Source: Microbacterium sp. AK031
Lineage (GTDB): Bacteria; Actinomycetota; Actinomycetes; Actinomycetales; Microbacteriaceae
Direction of reading: 5' to 3'
DNA: 64,000 bases
Assembly: GCF_024807145.1 (NCBI RefSeq)
Contig: NZ_JANUCA010000004.1
Location: 124,001 to 188,000 of the forward strand
The translations under genes and the position numbers were made by a program. The notes below the pieces were generated by a model. The model saw nothing but the letters and a program-made list of their open reading frames with translations. It ran no database searches and was not told the DNA's origin. Positions 34,902-43,269 of the stretch are shown one piece after another (position 1 is the stretch's first letter; each line of letters opens with the position of its first letter).

Positions 34902-34922
34902 GAACGGATACCCTATCCGTTC
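34902..34922. promoter_or_regulatory. Inverted repeat ahead of hydrolase gene
   Basis: GAACGGAT-ACCCT-ATCCGTTC, perfect 8-bp arms with a 5-bp centre, between the divergent DUF4383 and hydrolase starts. The AGGAG ribosome site follows directly. A repressor site is likely; no regulator gene is adjacent. Confidence 0.55.
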
Positions 34923-34941
34923 TAGGAGTAACCTGGCCTGC

Positions 34942-35745
34942 ATGAGCCACCAGAGCAAAGAGTTCATCGATGCAGGCGGGCGACGACGCAGTTATATCCA
35001 CGTCGCCCCCGCTTCACCCCAACCCGACGCTCCCCTGCTGATCGCCCTGCACGGGACTTCGCAACGGGGCAGGACGATGCAACGCTTCAGTGGCCGCACT
35101 CTCGACTCTCTGGCAGAGCGCATCGGCGCCGATCTCGTCTATCTGAACGGGTACGGGAGGGCCTGGAACGATGCCCGTAAGCAGAAGACGTCACGTGCGC
35201 AGAAGGCCGGCATCGACGACGTCTCGTTCGTGAGCGCTGTCATCGATCGCTTCGGTCGGCCTGCGATCGCCGTCGGATTCTCGAATGGTGGGCAACTCGT
35301 GCACCGCATCCTGAGGGAGAGGCCCGCATTGCTCGCCGGGGCAGCGATCATCGCAGCGGGGCTGCCCGTGGATGACGATTTCATGCTCGTCGGTGTCCGA
35401 CCGGGCGCGATCCCGATCCTGCTTCTGCACGGCACGGCCGACCCGATCGTGCCATACGGCGGAGGCAGGCCCAGGATGCTCGGCCGCCCCACCCGCGGGA
35501 TGATGCAATCTGCCCGCGAGACCGCCCGCGGCTACGCACCGACCGGCGAACCCGCGACTGCGCGTGACGGGGACGTGGAGCGTGCCGACTGGGACGGCGT
35601 GCGATTCATCACTCAGTTCGGCACGGGCCATGTGATCCCGAACCGCCTGACCTCGCCCGGCCCGCTGGCCGTCGTCGGCCCCTCACACCACGACGTCGAC
35701 CTGGGCGAGGAGATCGAGAGCTTCTTCGGACTCACCTCGCAGTAG
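34942..35745 (+). CDS. Alpha/beta hydrolase of the PHB-depolymerase/feruloyl esterase-like group
   Basis: 267 residues. The nucleophile elbow is AVGFSNGGQLVHR, the Asp is probably in LLHGTADPIVPYGGG and the His in QFGTGHVIP, giving a Ser-Asp-His triad; the oxyanion region is LIALHGTSQRGR. No signal peptide is visible, so it may act in the cytoplasm. The substrate is an ester, not further defined. The start at 34942 follows AGGAG by 13 nt, somewhat distant. Confidence 0.82.
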   Translation: MSHQSKEFIDAGGRRRSYIHVAPASPQPDAPLLIALHGTSQRGRTMQRFSGRTLDSLAERIGADLVYLNGYGRAWNDARKQKTSRAQKAGIDDVSFVSAVIDRFGRPAIAVGFSNGGQLVHRILRERPALLAGAAIIAAGLPVDDDFMLVGVRPGAIPILLLHGTADPIVPYGGGRPRMLGRPTRGMMQSARETARGYAPTGEPATARDGDVERADWDGVRFITQFGTGHVIPNRLTSPGPLAVVGPSHHDVDLGEEIESFFGLTSQ

Positions 35746-35754
35746 GCGTGGTCC

Positions 35755-35803
35755 TTGACTCTGCGGCAATCGCGGCGTATAAATAAGGCATCTCTTAATT
35801 AAG
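35755..35803 (+). promoter_or_regulatory. Promoter and ArsR operator of AHSA1 operon
   Basis: TTGACT (35755-35760), 17-bp spacer, TATAAA (35778-35783). The palindrome CTTAATTAAG (35794-35803) covers the expected transcription start, the usual place for autorepression by the ArsR protein encoded at 35814. Confidence 0.75.
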
Positions 35804-35813
35804 GAAACACCTA

Positions 35814-36167
35814 ATGACCGTTGCCGACCCGCTGAGCCTCGTGTTCGCCGCGCTCGCGGATCCGACCCGGCGCGAAATCCTGTCCCGCCTATCCCGGGGG
35901 TCGGCGACGGTCGGCGAGGTCGCCGCACCGTTCGCGATGAGCGCCCCTGCGATCTCGCAGCATCTGAAGGTGCTCGAGCGGGCGGGCCTCGTGACGCGGA
36001 CGGCGCACGCGCAATGGCGCACGCTCTCGATGCAGACGGAGCCGCTGGACCAGGCGTCGGCCTGGGTCGAGAAGCATCGCCGCGAATGGAACGCGCGACT
36101 GGACGTTCTCGACGCCCACCTCAGAACCATGAAGACCACATCGAAAAGCCAGGAGGAAGAATCATGA
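35814..36167 (+). CDS. ArsR family transcriptional regulator of AHSA1 operon
   Basis: 117 residues: LVFAALADPTRREILSRLSR, then APFAMSAPAISQHLKVLERA, and the wing TRTAHAQWRTLSMQ. This subgroup (SdpR/YczG-like) lacks metal cysteines and is usually paired with an AHSA1/SRPBCC gene, as here. Its TGA overlaps the ATG of that gene. Confidence 0.93.
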   Translation: MTVADPLSLVFAALADPTRREILSRLSRGSATVGEVAAPFAMSAPAISQHLKVLERAGLVTRTAHAQWRTLSMQTEPLDQASAWVEKHRREWNARLDVLDAHLRTMKTTSKSQEEES

Positions 36168-36622
36168 GCACGACCGACGCAACACCGCAGTTCTCGATCA
36201 CCCGCACCTTCGACGCTCCTCGTGAACTCGTCTGGAAGGCGTGGACCGACGAAGCCGAACTGGCGCAATGGCTGCACCCGTTCGGGGTCACGACCGACAG
36301 CGTGTCGTTCGATGTCCGTGTGGGCGGACGGTACCGATACACGATGACGAACGACGAGACGGGCGAGGAGTTCCCGACCGGCGGCGAGTACATCGAGGTA
36401 GCGCCGGTCGACCGGCTCGTCTTCACCTGGGGTGAACCCGATGCACCCGTCGACGTGGCACCGGTCATCACGTTGACCTTCGTCGAACGAGGCGATCAGA
36501 CCGAACTGGTCTTCCACATGCGCGGACACGAGGGGAAGCCAGGAGACGGCTTCATCTACGACGGCTGGGACGAGGCGCTCACTAACTTCGGACGGCATCT
36601 CGCCGGTGAGCTGAAGGGTTGA
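36164..36622 (+). CDS. SRPBCC (AHSA1-type) domain protein
   Basis: 152 residues of the START-like ligand-binding fold: FSITRTFDAPRELVWKAWTD at the start and GWDEALTNFGRHLAGEL as the long C-terminal helix. Named after the Hsp90 activator, but bacterial members bind small hydrophobic ligands; the role is unknown. AGGAGG stands 6-10 nt before the ATG at 36164, within the end of the ArsR gene. Confidence 0.92.
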   Translation: MSTTDATPQFSITRTFDAPRELVWKAWTDEAELAQWLHPFGVTTDSVSFDVRVGGRYRYTMTNDETGEEFPTGGEYIEVAPVDRLVFTWGEPDAPVDVAPVITLTFVERGDQTELVFHMRGHEGKPGDGFIYDGWDEALTNFGRHLAGELKG

Positions 36623-36626
36623 GCTC

Positions 36627-37064
36627 ATGACGATCAAGATGGACAACATCGGCGTCATCGTCGAAAATCTCACCTCCGCGATCGAGTTCTTCACCGAGCT
36701 CGGTCTCGAACTCGAGGGTCGGGCCATGGCCGACGGCGAATGGGCGGGACGCGTCACCGGCCTCGGTGATCAGAGCGTCGAGGTGGCGATGATGCGCACG
36801 CCGGATGGCCACGGCCGTCTCGAGCTCTCGCGCTTCCTGAAGCCGGACGTCATCGCCGACAACCGCAGGGCACCGGTGAACGCACTGGGCTACCTCCGGG
36901 TGATGTTCGAGGTGGAGGACCTCGACGACACTCTCCAGCGCGTCTATCAACGAGGTGCGGAGTTGGTCGGCGACGAAGTCGTTCAGTATCAGGACGCATA
37001 TCGGCTCTGTTATATCCGCGGTGTCGAGGGAATTCTCATCGGGCTCGCGCAGAAGCTGCGCTGA
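36627..37064 (+). CDS. VOC family protein, third gene of ArsR operon
   Basis: 145 residues with two VOC half-units: MDNIGVIVENLTSAIEFFTE and LRVMFEVEDLDDTLQRVYQR. The metal-ligand pattern is partial (Glu in LELSRF, Glu/Ile in GVEGILIGL). It starts four bases after the SRPBCC stop, so the three genes form one unit. The substrate is unknown. Confidence 0.9.
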   Translation: MTIKMDNIGVIVENLTSAIEFFTELGLELEGRAMADGEWAGRVTGLGDQSVEVAMMRTPDGHGRLELSRFLKPDVIADNRRAPVNALGYLRVMFEVEDLDDTLQRVYQRGAELVGDEVVQYQDAYRLCYIRGVEGILIGLAQKLR

Positions 37065-37592
37065 GATCGATGACCGTGCTCTGATGGCAATTGGGGCGAT
37101 CGTATTGCTCGGCCTTGTCATCGAGCTCGCCGGATGCGCGATCCTCGCCGGGTTCGGGTCCCGATCCACGCGTCGATGCGGTGCCCGTGTCGAGGGCGAC
37201 GTGCCCCGAGCTCTGGTCCGGCGTGCTCCTGGAACGCTTGGAAGGCGAGCTGGAACCCGTGCTCGCTGCGCGACACAGGCGGGAATGCTCGTGCTCGCCG
37301 GGCTGGACGAGGCCAATGGGCTGAATGCTGAATCTACCGTCCCGGACGGTGATCACGCCTTCGGCGAGGAATACCTCGTCCCTTACGCCGATATCGCGAC
37401 ACGATTCGTCGTCGTGCATCTGGATCTCGGTGAGTAGGACGCGGTCAGCTTCACCGTTGAACTCGACGGGTGCGGACGGCTCGCGAACCCGGCGTTGCAA
37501 TCGCACGCGGCCTCACCTGCCCTGCTCGCGCTACTGACGCCGGCCTGATTGCCGGGGACGCGTGGCGGCCCGCCGTTGTGCGGCAACGACTA
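37065..37592. other. Degenerate region before IS element, no intact gene
   Basis: About 530 bases without a convincing intact gene. On the plus strand MAIGAIVLLGLVIELAGC (from 37084) looks like a membrane segment, and a different plus frame then gives VPVSRATCPELWSGVLLERL, as if frameshifted. On the minus strand, the start of a frame from 37506 (VEFNGEADRVLLTEIQMHDD ... GVITVRDGRFSIQPIGL) looks protein-like for ~75 residues and then loses coding character. I read this as remnants of one or two small genes decayed next to the insertion. Confidence 0.45.
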
Positions 37593-38468
37593 GGTGTGTC
37601 TGACAATGTCTTTGTCCAGGCGAGGACGGCGTTGAGGAGCACGGCAGCGCGGTAGACAGTGGCGGGCTTGTCGTAGCGGGTAGCGATGCTTCTCCATTGC
37701 TTGAGGTGGCAGTACTGGCGTTCGATCACGTTCCGGTTCTTGTCGTCGAGGGCGTCGAGCCCGACTGGCCTGCCGCCCCGCGCGCCGCGTCGCTTCCGGT
37801 GTCCCTTCTGGTCGTCGGGCTCCGGGATGACGGTCTTGATTCCGCGGGAGCGGAGGTGCCCGCGGATTGCGCGAGAGGAGTACGCCTTGTCGGCGCGGAC
37901 CGCGTCCGGTCGGGTGCGCGGCCGCCCATGATCTCGTCCGGCCCGCCACTGCTGCATGAGTGGCAGGAACATCGGTGAGTCCCCGGCCTGCCCCGGAGTG
38001 ATCAGTGTGACCAGCGGCAGCCCGTTGCCATCGACGAGCTGATGAATCTTCGTGGAGAGTCCGCCCCGGGAACGGCCGATACCGTGATCAGGGGGCTCTT
38101 CCTGCAGATTCTTGTAACTCGATCCAGCCCCCTGTGAGGCGGGTGGTGTTCGTCGCGTGCTGATGCGCACGGGCGATCGTCGAGTCCGCCGACAGTGACG
38201 AGTCGACCAGCCCGGCCGCGTCCGCTGCGGCCGTGATCTTCGCCAACACGCGATCCCACGTGCCCTCCGTGGCCATCCGGTGATGCCAGGTCCACACCGT
38301 CTGCCAGGGGCCGAACACCTCGGGCAGATCCCGCCACGCGATCCCGGTCCGATACCGGAAGATGATCGCCTCGACCATCGTGCTGGCATCGGAGAAATTT
38401 CGCCCCGGCCGACCGGTCGGGCGCGGCAACATCTCCTCGATCAACGACCACTGCGCATCCGAAGGCAT
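37593..38468 (-). pseudogene. IS5-family transposase in two frames
   Basis: First frame from 38468: MPSDAQWSLIEEMLPRPTGR, FRYRTGIAWRDLPEVFGPWQ, and SADSTIARAHQHA with the first catalytic Asp (D in SADST), ending at 38088. The second frame continues GSSYKNLQEEPPDHGIGRSR, VRADKAYSSRAIRGHLRSRG (second Asp) and NRNVIERQYCHLKQWRSIAT (Glu), reading beyond the left end of the element because the stop lies outside. The change of frame is +1, near the five Gs at 38128-38132. Either programmed frameshifting joins them, as known in this group, or one extra G has inactivated the gene. Confidence 0.8.
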
Positions 38469-38529
38469 CTGAAACCGCGATATGGATCCAGACTCCCAGC
38501 CCAACCGCTCAACCTTTGTCAGACACGCC
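37593..38529 (-). mobile_element. IS5-family insertion sequence (IS427-like group)
   Basis: About 937 bp. The ends GGTGTGTCTGACAA (37593-37606) and, on the other strand, GGCGTGTCTGACAA (38516-38529) match in 13 of 14 positions. CTAG occurs at both borders (37590-37593 and 38530-38533), fitting the CTAG/TA target preference and a 2-4 bp duplication. The transposase frames lie on the minus strand. Confidence 0.85.
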
Positions 38530-38590
38530 CTAGGACTCGCCACGCTGCAGCGTCGATCTGATTGGGGCGGTTGCGCAGTACGGTGACCAT

Positions 38591-38980
38591 ATGCCGCCCG
38601 GTCGCAAGTTTCCTGCCGCTGCGAGATCGACTGCGGCTCGCACAAGGTATGCCACACGCAGAAAACTGCGGCTTGCTCGGGTGGACAACGACCTCACCCC
38701 CGAGCAATGGGCCGGTATCCGCGAGGCGTGGGGCGGCTGCGCATACTGCCAAGCAGCGGATGTTGCGATGCAGCGCGATTGCATCATGCCGATTTCGCGT
38801 GGTGGCCGTTACACCCTCGCGAACGTGGTTCCGGCCTGCGCGTCGTGCAACGCGAGCAAACACAATGGCGAGGTCACGGCGTGGCTTCGCAGAAAGAAGA
38901 TGCACGAGCGAACGTTCCTCATCCGCCACGCAACGATACTGAAGACGCTTCTCCCTGCAGAAGACCAGGACGACGCATGA
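38591..38980 (+). CDS. HNH endonuclease-like protein
   Basis: 129 residues, basic N-terminus (PPGRKFPAAARSTAARTRYA). The zinc knuckles C50-x2-C53 and C83-x2-C86 frame the beta-beta-alpha fold, ending NVVPACASCNASKHN. At the place of the usual DH pair the sequence has Asp63-Cys64 (QRDCIMPISRGG), so the general-base His is missing; this may be a natural variant of an actinobacterial group. It lies 60 bp from the IS end and may be part of an acquired segment. Confidence 0.75.
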   Translation: MPPGRKFPAAARSTAARTRYATRRKLRLARVDNDLTPEQWAGIREAWGGCAYCQAADVAMQRDCIMPISRGGRYTLANVVPACASCNASKHNGEVTAWLRRKKMHERTFLIRHATILKTLLPAEDQDDA

Positions 38981-39175
38981 ACGTGTCAGTGGTGGCCTTC
39001 TCGATCCGCGCAACGCTCCCCCACGCCCGACGAATTACCAGAGCTCGACGGTGTTCGGAAAGTCGTCGCGTCGACTAAGGTAGTTCGGCACCCAGCCGGT
39101 TTGTCTTGCTTCGTCACAGTCTCCCTCGTCCTCATCTACGAATGGTCCACGTGATCGCCGCCTCCTTCCCCGGGG

Positions 39176-41521
39176 TCAACGGATGGCGCGCGATCGCACG
39201 GCGCGGAGCTCAGCAGACCGGACGAACAGGGTCGGCTCGCTGGCATCCGGCCGGAAGTGGGGGTCCACGTAGACCCCGGTGTCAGGAGACCAGGCGAACG
39301 CGCGAGCGGTGAGACCGTGTCGACGGATCTGCTCACGGTGTGGTGCGAGGTCTATGACGAGAAGACGGCCCGACCAGAACTGGTCAGCGAGAAGCTCATC
39401 GCCCGAGGAGAGGCGGATCGCGTCCCCGACCCAGTCGAGTTCGAGGAGAAGGCGATCCCCATCGTCGAACCATGCGTCCTCGAGGTGCAGGAGCACCGGA
39501 GCGAGGGCGGCGAAGTCCTCATCGGTGGGTGCGGAGAACCGGTCGGCCGTCCCACCGACGACCACGGGGGCGATCGCGGGGATGTCGAACACCGGCGCCT
39601 TCAGGGAGCGCAGGACGTCTCGACCGACGACCTCGTACCGAGAGAAGTGCGATCCCACCGATTCGAGGGACGACATGTCCGTGTCATGAAGCGCGGGCAG
39701 GACAGCGATCACCGCGGAGTCGGCGCGCTCGATCAGGCGGAAGCCGCCTTCGTCGAACCAGCCTTCTCCTCGCCAGATGACGATGCTCGAACGGCCGTCG
39801 ATGTCGCCCTTCCACACGGCATCAGCGGTCTCGCTGTCCAGAATCACGAATGTCGTGTCCCCCACCACGACCTCACAGTCGAGACCCGGCTCATGCGTCG
39901 GGGTCACGATCACGACGCCATCGCGTTCCCGCACGTGCCCCCCGCGAACCTCGCCGGCATCCACCTCCTCGAAGCGGATCTCCACCGGTACCCCTGCCGT
40001 CGCCGCGAGAAGGACGACCGTGCCGGATTCGACGGTGATCTCGGTGACCGGCTGAGCCGTGGCCGTGACGGCGCGCACGGAACCGAACGGCTGACGCAAC
40101 GGCCATGCAGCGAACACACCCGAACGGAGAGCGAACGGATGCTCTGGCACTCGCAGAGTGCGCTCGGAGAACTCGACTTCGAACTGCACATCCTCGACGC
40201 CGGCGAGAGGCGCGATCGCGGGCTGATGGTTGTTGATGAACAGATATCCGCCGTTCTCATCGCCACGGACCGCCCAGCGCACGTCATCCGATCCCTCGGG
40301 CAGGACAGTGGGATACGTCGCGAGTCGGTGCCCGTAGGTCTCGAGCAGGAGATGCTGACGGCGCAGCGAATGGAAGTGCTCCCGTTCCTCGCCGTTTCGA
40401 CCGATCGGCGCGTAGAAGTCGTAATCACGCAGCGGAAGATCGTTGGGGTACCCGGTCGCATGCGACTCCTGGGTCGTGGAGAGGCCACCGATCACCTGGG
40501 TCGCACCGTGATACAGGTAATAGCCCTGCCAGGCCGATCCGCTCCCCAGCTTGACCAACGCCAGCGCCGCAACATCCGCCGGTGCGACGTGGGGACGTCG
40601 GTGATACGCCACCTGCATGCCTCCTCCGAGCTCGCACGTGGCGAAGGGCCACGGATCGTCGACCGCATCCACGGCCTCTCCTTCTGCCGGGGCGTCGCGC
40701 AGATCAGCGCCGACCGACAGGTCGTCCCTGACGGTGTTGAAGGTGAAGTGCATCTTTCCGAACGACGGCCACCCCGTGCTCGACTCCTCCCAGAAGGCGT
40801 CGGAGTAGCCCGCGTACACCAGAAGGAACCGCCCGGCTGGGATCTGCGCGCCACCCCAGCCGGTCACCGTCCAGAGAGAAGCACGGATACCGTGCTCCTC
40901 GGCGAGCTCGCGCAGAGTGATGAGGTGCTCCGGCTGGTCGTAGAGCTCGTTGTCGATCTGGACGCCGACGATCGGCCCGTCGGGATTCGCCTCGTCGTGG
41001 AAGAGACCCGACACCTGTTCGGCGATGGCTCGGTACCACTCTCCGGCGAGTGCGAGGTAGGCGGGATCGTTCGTACGGTGCGCGATCGGGAGCTCCTGCA
41101 ACCAGTCAGGGAAGCCCCCGTTGCGTGTCTCACCGTGGGCCCACGGACCGATACGGATCACCACCTTCAGACCGACCCGATGCGCCGTCTCGATGAAGCG
41201 ACGCAGATCGCGTGCACCGTCCCAGCGCACCTGTCCCCGGACCTCTTCGTGAAGAATCCAGAGAAGGTAGGTGGCGACGATGTTGACGCCTCCCGACTTG
41301 ATCTTCCGTAGTTCCGTCTCCCACGACTCGGGCAGATCTCGGCTGAAGTGGTACTCGGCCATGATCGGGAACCACGGCCTGCCATCCCTTTCGACATATC
41401 GCGTTGTAAGCCTGATCGAGCCGGGAAACGAGCAATCACCCATGTCCAGCGGGGCCAGACCTACGGGAGTCGGTTCAACGATCCGGACAAAACGGGGGGC
41501 AGGGGAAGTCGAGGCACTCAT
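39176..41521 (-). CDS. Glycoside hydrolase family 35-type beta-galactosidase-like protein
   Basis: 781 residues without a signal peptide. The (beta/alpha)8 barrel begins WFPIMAEYHFSRDLPESWET and shows the GH35/42-type acid-base pair in GVQIDNELYDQ (Asn191-Glu192) and a candidate nucleophile Glu297 in FATCELGGGMQ. Beta-rich domains follow from about 400. It probably cleaves a beta-galactoside or related sugar in the cytoplasm; no sugar transporter or regulator is adjacent, and the exact substrate is unknown. Confidence 0.78.
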   Translation of the reverse strand: MSASTSPAPRFVRIVEPTPVGLAPLDMGDCSFPGSIRLTTRYVERDGRPWFPIMAEYHFSRDLPESWETELRKIKSGGVNIVATYLLWILHEEVRGQVRWDGARDLRRFIETAHRVGLKVVIRIGPWAHGETRNGGFPDWLQELPIAHRTNDPAYLALAGEWYRAIAEQVSGLFHDEANPDGPIVGVQIDNELYDQPEHLITLRELAEEHGIRASLWTVTGWGGAQIPAGRFLLVYAGYSDAFWEESSTGWPSFGKMHFTFNTVRDDLSVGADLRDAPAEGEAVDAVDDPWPFATCELGGGMQVAYHRRPHVAPADVAALALVKLGSGSAWQGYYLYHGATQVIGGLSTTQESHATGYPNDLPLRDYDFYAPIGRNGEEREHFHSLRRQHLLLETYGHRLATYPTVLPEGSDDVRWAVRGDENGGYLFINNHQPAIAPLAGVEDVQFEVEFSERTLRVPEHPFALRSGVFAAWPLRQPFGSVRAVTATAQPVTEITVESGTVVLLAATAGVPVEIRFEEVDAGEVRGGHVRERDGVVIVTPTHEPGLDCEVVVGDTTFVILDSETADAVWKGDIDGRSSIVIWRGEGWFDEGGFRLIERADSAVIAVLPALHDTDMSSLESVGSHFSRYEVVGRDVLRSLKAPVFDIPAIAPVVVGGTADRFSAPTDEDFAALAPVLLHLEDAWFDDGDRLLLELDWVGDAIRLSSGDELLADQFWSGRLLVIDLAPHREQIRRHGLTARAFAWSPDTGVYVDPHFRPDASEPTLFVRSAELRAVRSRAIR

Positions 41522-41583
41522 ATCTCCACGCTAGGCAGCCATCTTCTGATCCAACGGGACGCTGGCATGGCGAGTATGGACGA

Positions 41584-42480
41584 TCAGCTGTTCACCGACG
41601 CCCACTGTCCGTCGGCCACGTCGCTCAGCACGGCATCACGTGAGCGCCCGTATTTGGTAATCATCTCTTCGGGGGAACTGATGAGGGCCTTCCACAGCGC
41701 CCAGGCAGCTCCTCGTAACCATGCATCCTCCGGTAGCTCCAGCCGGTCGTGCAGTCGATCACGTTCGAGAGAACTGCAACTCAACCATGCGAAGGCCAGG
41801 TCGCAGGCGGGATCACCAACGCACGTCTGTCCGAAGTCGATAAGCGCCGCCAATTGGCCGCTGCTGTCGAACAACATGTTGCCTGGCGCGACATCGCCAT
41901 GGACCCACACTGGCGGCTCGGTCCACACTGTGGCCACGGCCGCATTCCAGAGTGCCCGACATCCCTCAGCGTGCCGTCTGGCCAGGAGGGAGAGCCGGTC
42001 CTGTATCTCCTCGCCAACCGCGCTGATGTGACAGCCGCGGTAAGCAGATGCGCTTCCCGCCCATGGGTCTCCGACCGTGTCGCAGGCCTGCAGCTCCCTC
42101 AGGGCGTCGCCCAAGCTACTGATGGCGCTCTCTCGCTCGCGCGTTCCAACCGCGATTAAAGTGTCCCCCTCAATCCACTCGCGAACGGACCAAGGTCGGT
42201 TGAATGCCGCCGAGGGAGCCCCGGTCGCTACTACGCGGGGGATCGCGACGCGAAAGCTGGAGCCAAGGATCGCGAGGGTTTGCTCCTCCCGGACTAGGCC
42301 GGCGACGTAGCCGTCAGCGCTCGGGAGGCGGACAGTCATTCGGTCGCCAAGCCGGAAGGTGCGGTTGTCCCACCCCTGAACTTCCACCGGGCGGATCGGC
42401 AACTCCGACCACTGAGGGAACTGCTCCGACACAAGGGAGTGAACCAACGAAGAAGTGATCTCTTCGGAAGCGGCAGCCAT
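41584..42480 (-). CDS. Aminoglycoside phosphotransferase family protein
   Basis: 298 residues of the APH/choline kinase fold. Brenner-type loop VHGDVAPGNMLFD (Asp near 190) is the catalytic HxD-x4-N, and LIDFGQTCVGDPACDLAFAW holds the metal-binding DFG-like Asp. The N-lobe has TFRLGDRMTVRLPS. Members phosphorylate aminoglycosides, macrolides or homoserine; the sequence does not decide, and a resistance function is unproven. Codon use is a little less G/C-biased than in neighbours, suggesting transfer. Confidence 0.82.
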   Translation of the reverse strand: MAAASEEITSSLVHSLVSEQFPQWSELPIRPVEVQGWDNRTFRLGDRMTVRLPSADGYVAGLVREEQTLAILGSSFRVAIPRVVATGAPSAAFNRPWSVREWIEGDTLIAVGTRERESAISSLGDALRELQACDTVGDPWAGSASAYRGCHISAVGEEIQDRLSLLARRHAEGCRALWNAAVATVWTEPPVWVHGDVAPGNMLFDSSGQLAALIDFGQTCVGDPACDLAFAWLSCSSLERDRLHDRLELPEDAWLRGAAWALWKALISSPEEMITKYGRSRDAVLSDVADGQWASVNS

Positions 42481-42594
42481 CGCGCCAGCTTAGTGAACGA
42501 CCCCGCAAGCACTCGGAGATTCGCGCAGACGCCCGAAACTGATCGTTATCGGTCGTGACCCCGGTTGCGATCCAAACTTTCCGTGACCAAACCG

Positions 42595-42621
42595 TTGCAT
42601 TCGTTACCGCCCCGTTATACA
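42595..42621 (+). promoter_or_regulatory. Candidate promoter of short orphan transcript
   Basis: TTGCAT (42595-42600) and TATACA (42616-42621), spacer 15 bp. The next feature downstream is the strong hairpin at 42695-42724, which would give a ~95-nt RNA. Confidence 0.4.
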
Positions 42622-42694
42622 GTGATCACACGGTGAATGTTTGCTGTGGCATCCACCGCATGTGATTGCAGGACACTCTTGGTGCAAGGGACAA

Positions 42695-42724
42695 GGGCCG
42701 GTCGGGAGCCTCTCCGACCGGCCC
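42695..42724 (+). terminator. Strong hairpin ahead of MarR gene
   Basis: GGGCCGGTCGG and CCGACCGGCCC, an exact 11-bp stem with an 8-nt loop, followed by TTCACCGTTCC. It can end a short transcript from 42595 or read-through toward the MarR gene. Confidence 0.7.
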
Positions 42725-42750
42725 TTCACCGTTCCTACTAATCTGTATTC

Positions 42751-43179
42751 ATGACGGATCGGAAGCTCGCCCTCGAAACCTGGGAGAGCCTGTTTCGCGC
42801 CCAGCACGAGCTCTTCGCGGCAATGGCCGCTGACTTCGACGACACCGCGATCACCCAGGCGGAATACGACGTGCTGCTCACCGTCGTCCGCGCCCCGGAG
42901 ATGACGGCACGTCTGCGCGACGTCACGACGAACATGCTCATCAGCCAGCCGAGCGTCTCGCGACTCGTCGACCGCATGGTCGCGCGCGGACTGATCGAGA
43001 AGTGCCCCGATCCTCAGGACGGCCGCGGTGCGCTGATCAGAGCGACGGAGGAAGGCGCCCGCGCGTTCCGCGCTGTCGCGACAGTTCACGGTCGTTCGAT
43101 CGCAGAGCGGATGTCGAGACTCGACGATGAAGAACTGCATGCGCTGCGCGAGCTCACGCAGAAGCTGCGCGGGCTCTGA
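42751..43179 (+). CDS. MarR family transcriptional regulator
   Basis: 142 residues: ITQAEYDVLLTVVRAPEMTA, NMLISQPSVSRLVDRMVARG and wing CPDPQDGRGALIRATEEG. TACTAAT at 42736-42742, 8 nt before the ATG, points to a leaderless mRNA just after the terminator. The target is unknown; the flotillin gene follows on the same strand after 90 bp. Confidence 0.92.
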   Translation: MTDRKLALETWESLFRAQHELFAAMAADFDDTAITQAEYDVLLTVVRAPEMTARLRDVTTNMLISQPSVSRLVDRMVARGLIEKCPDPQDGRGALIRATEEGARAFRAVATVHGRSIAERMSRLDDEELHALRELTQKLRGL

Positions 43180-43269
43180 CAGGTACTCCTCCCCATCGGC
43201 CACGCGCCGATCTCTGGCATAGTCGGTTGCGTGCAGCTTCCGCGAGCGCGGAGGCAAGGAGGGTACTTC

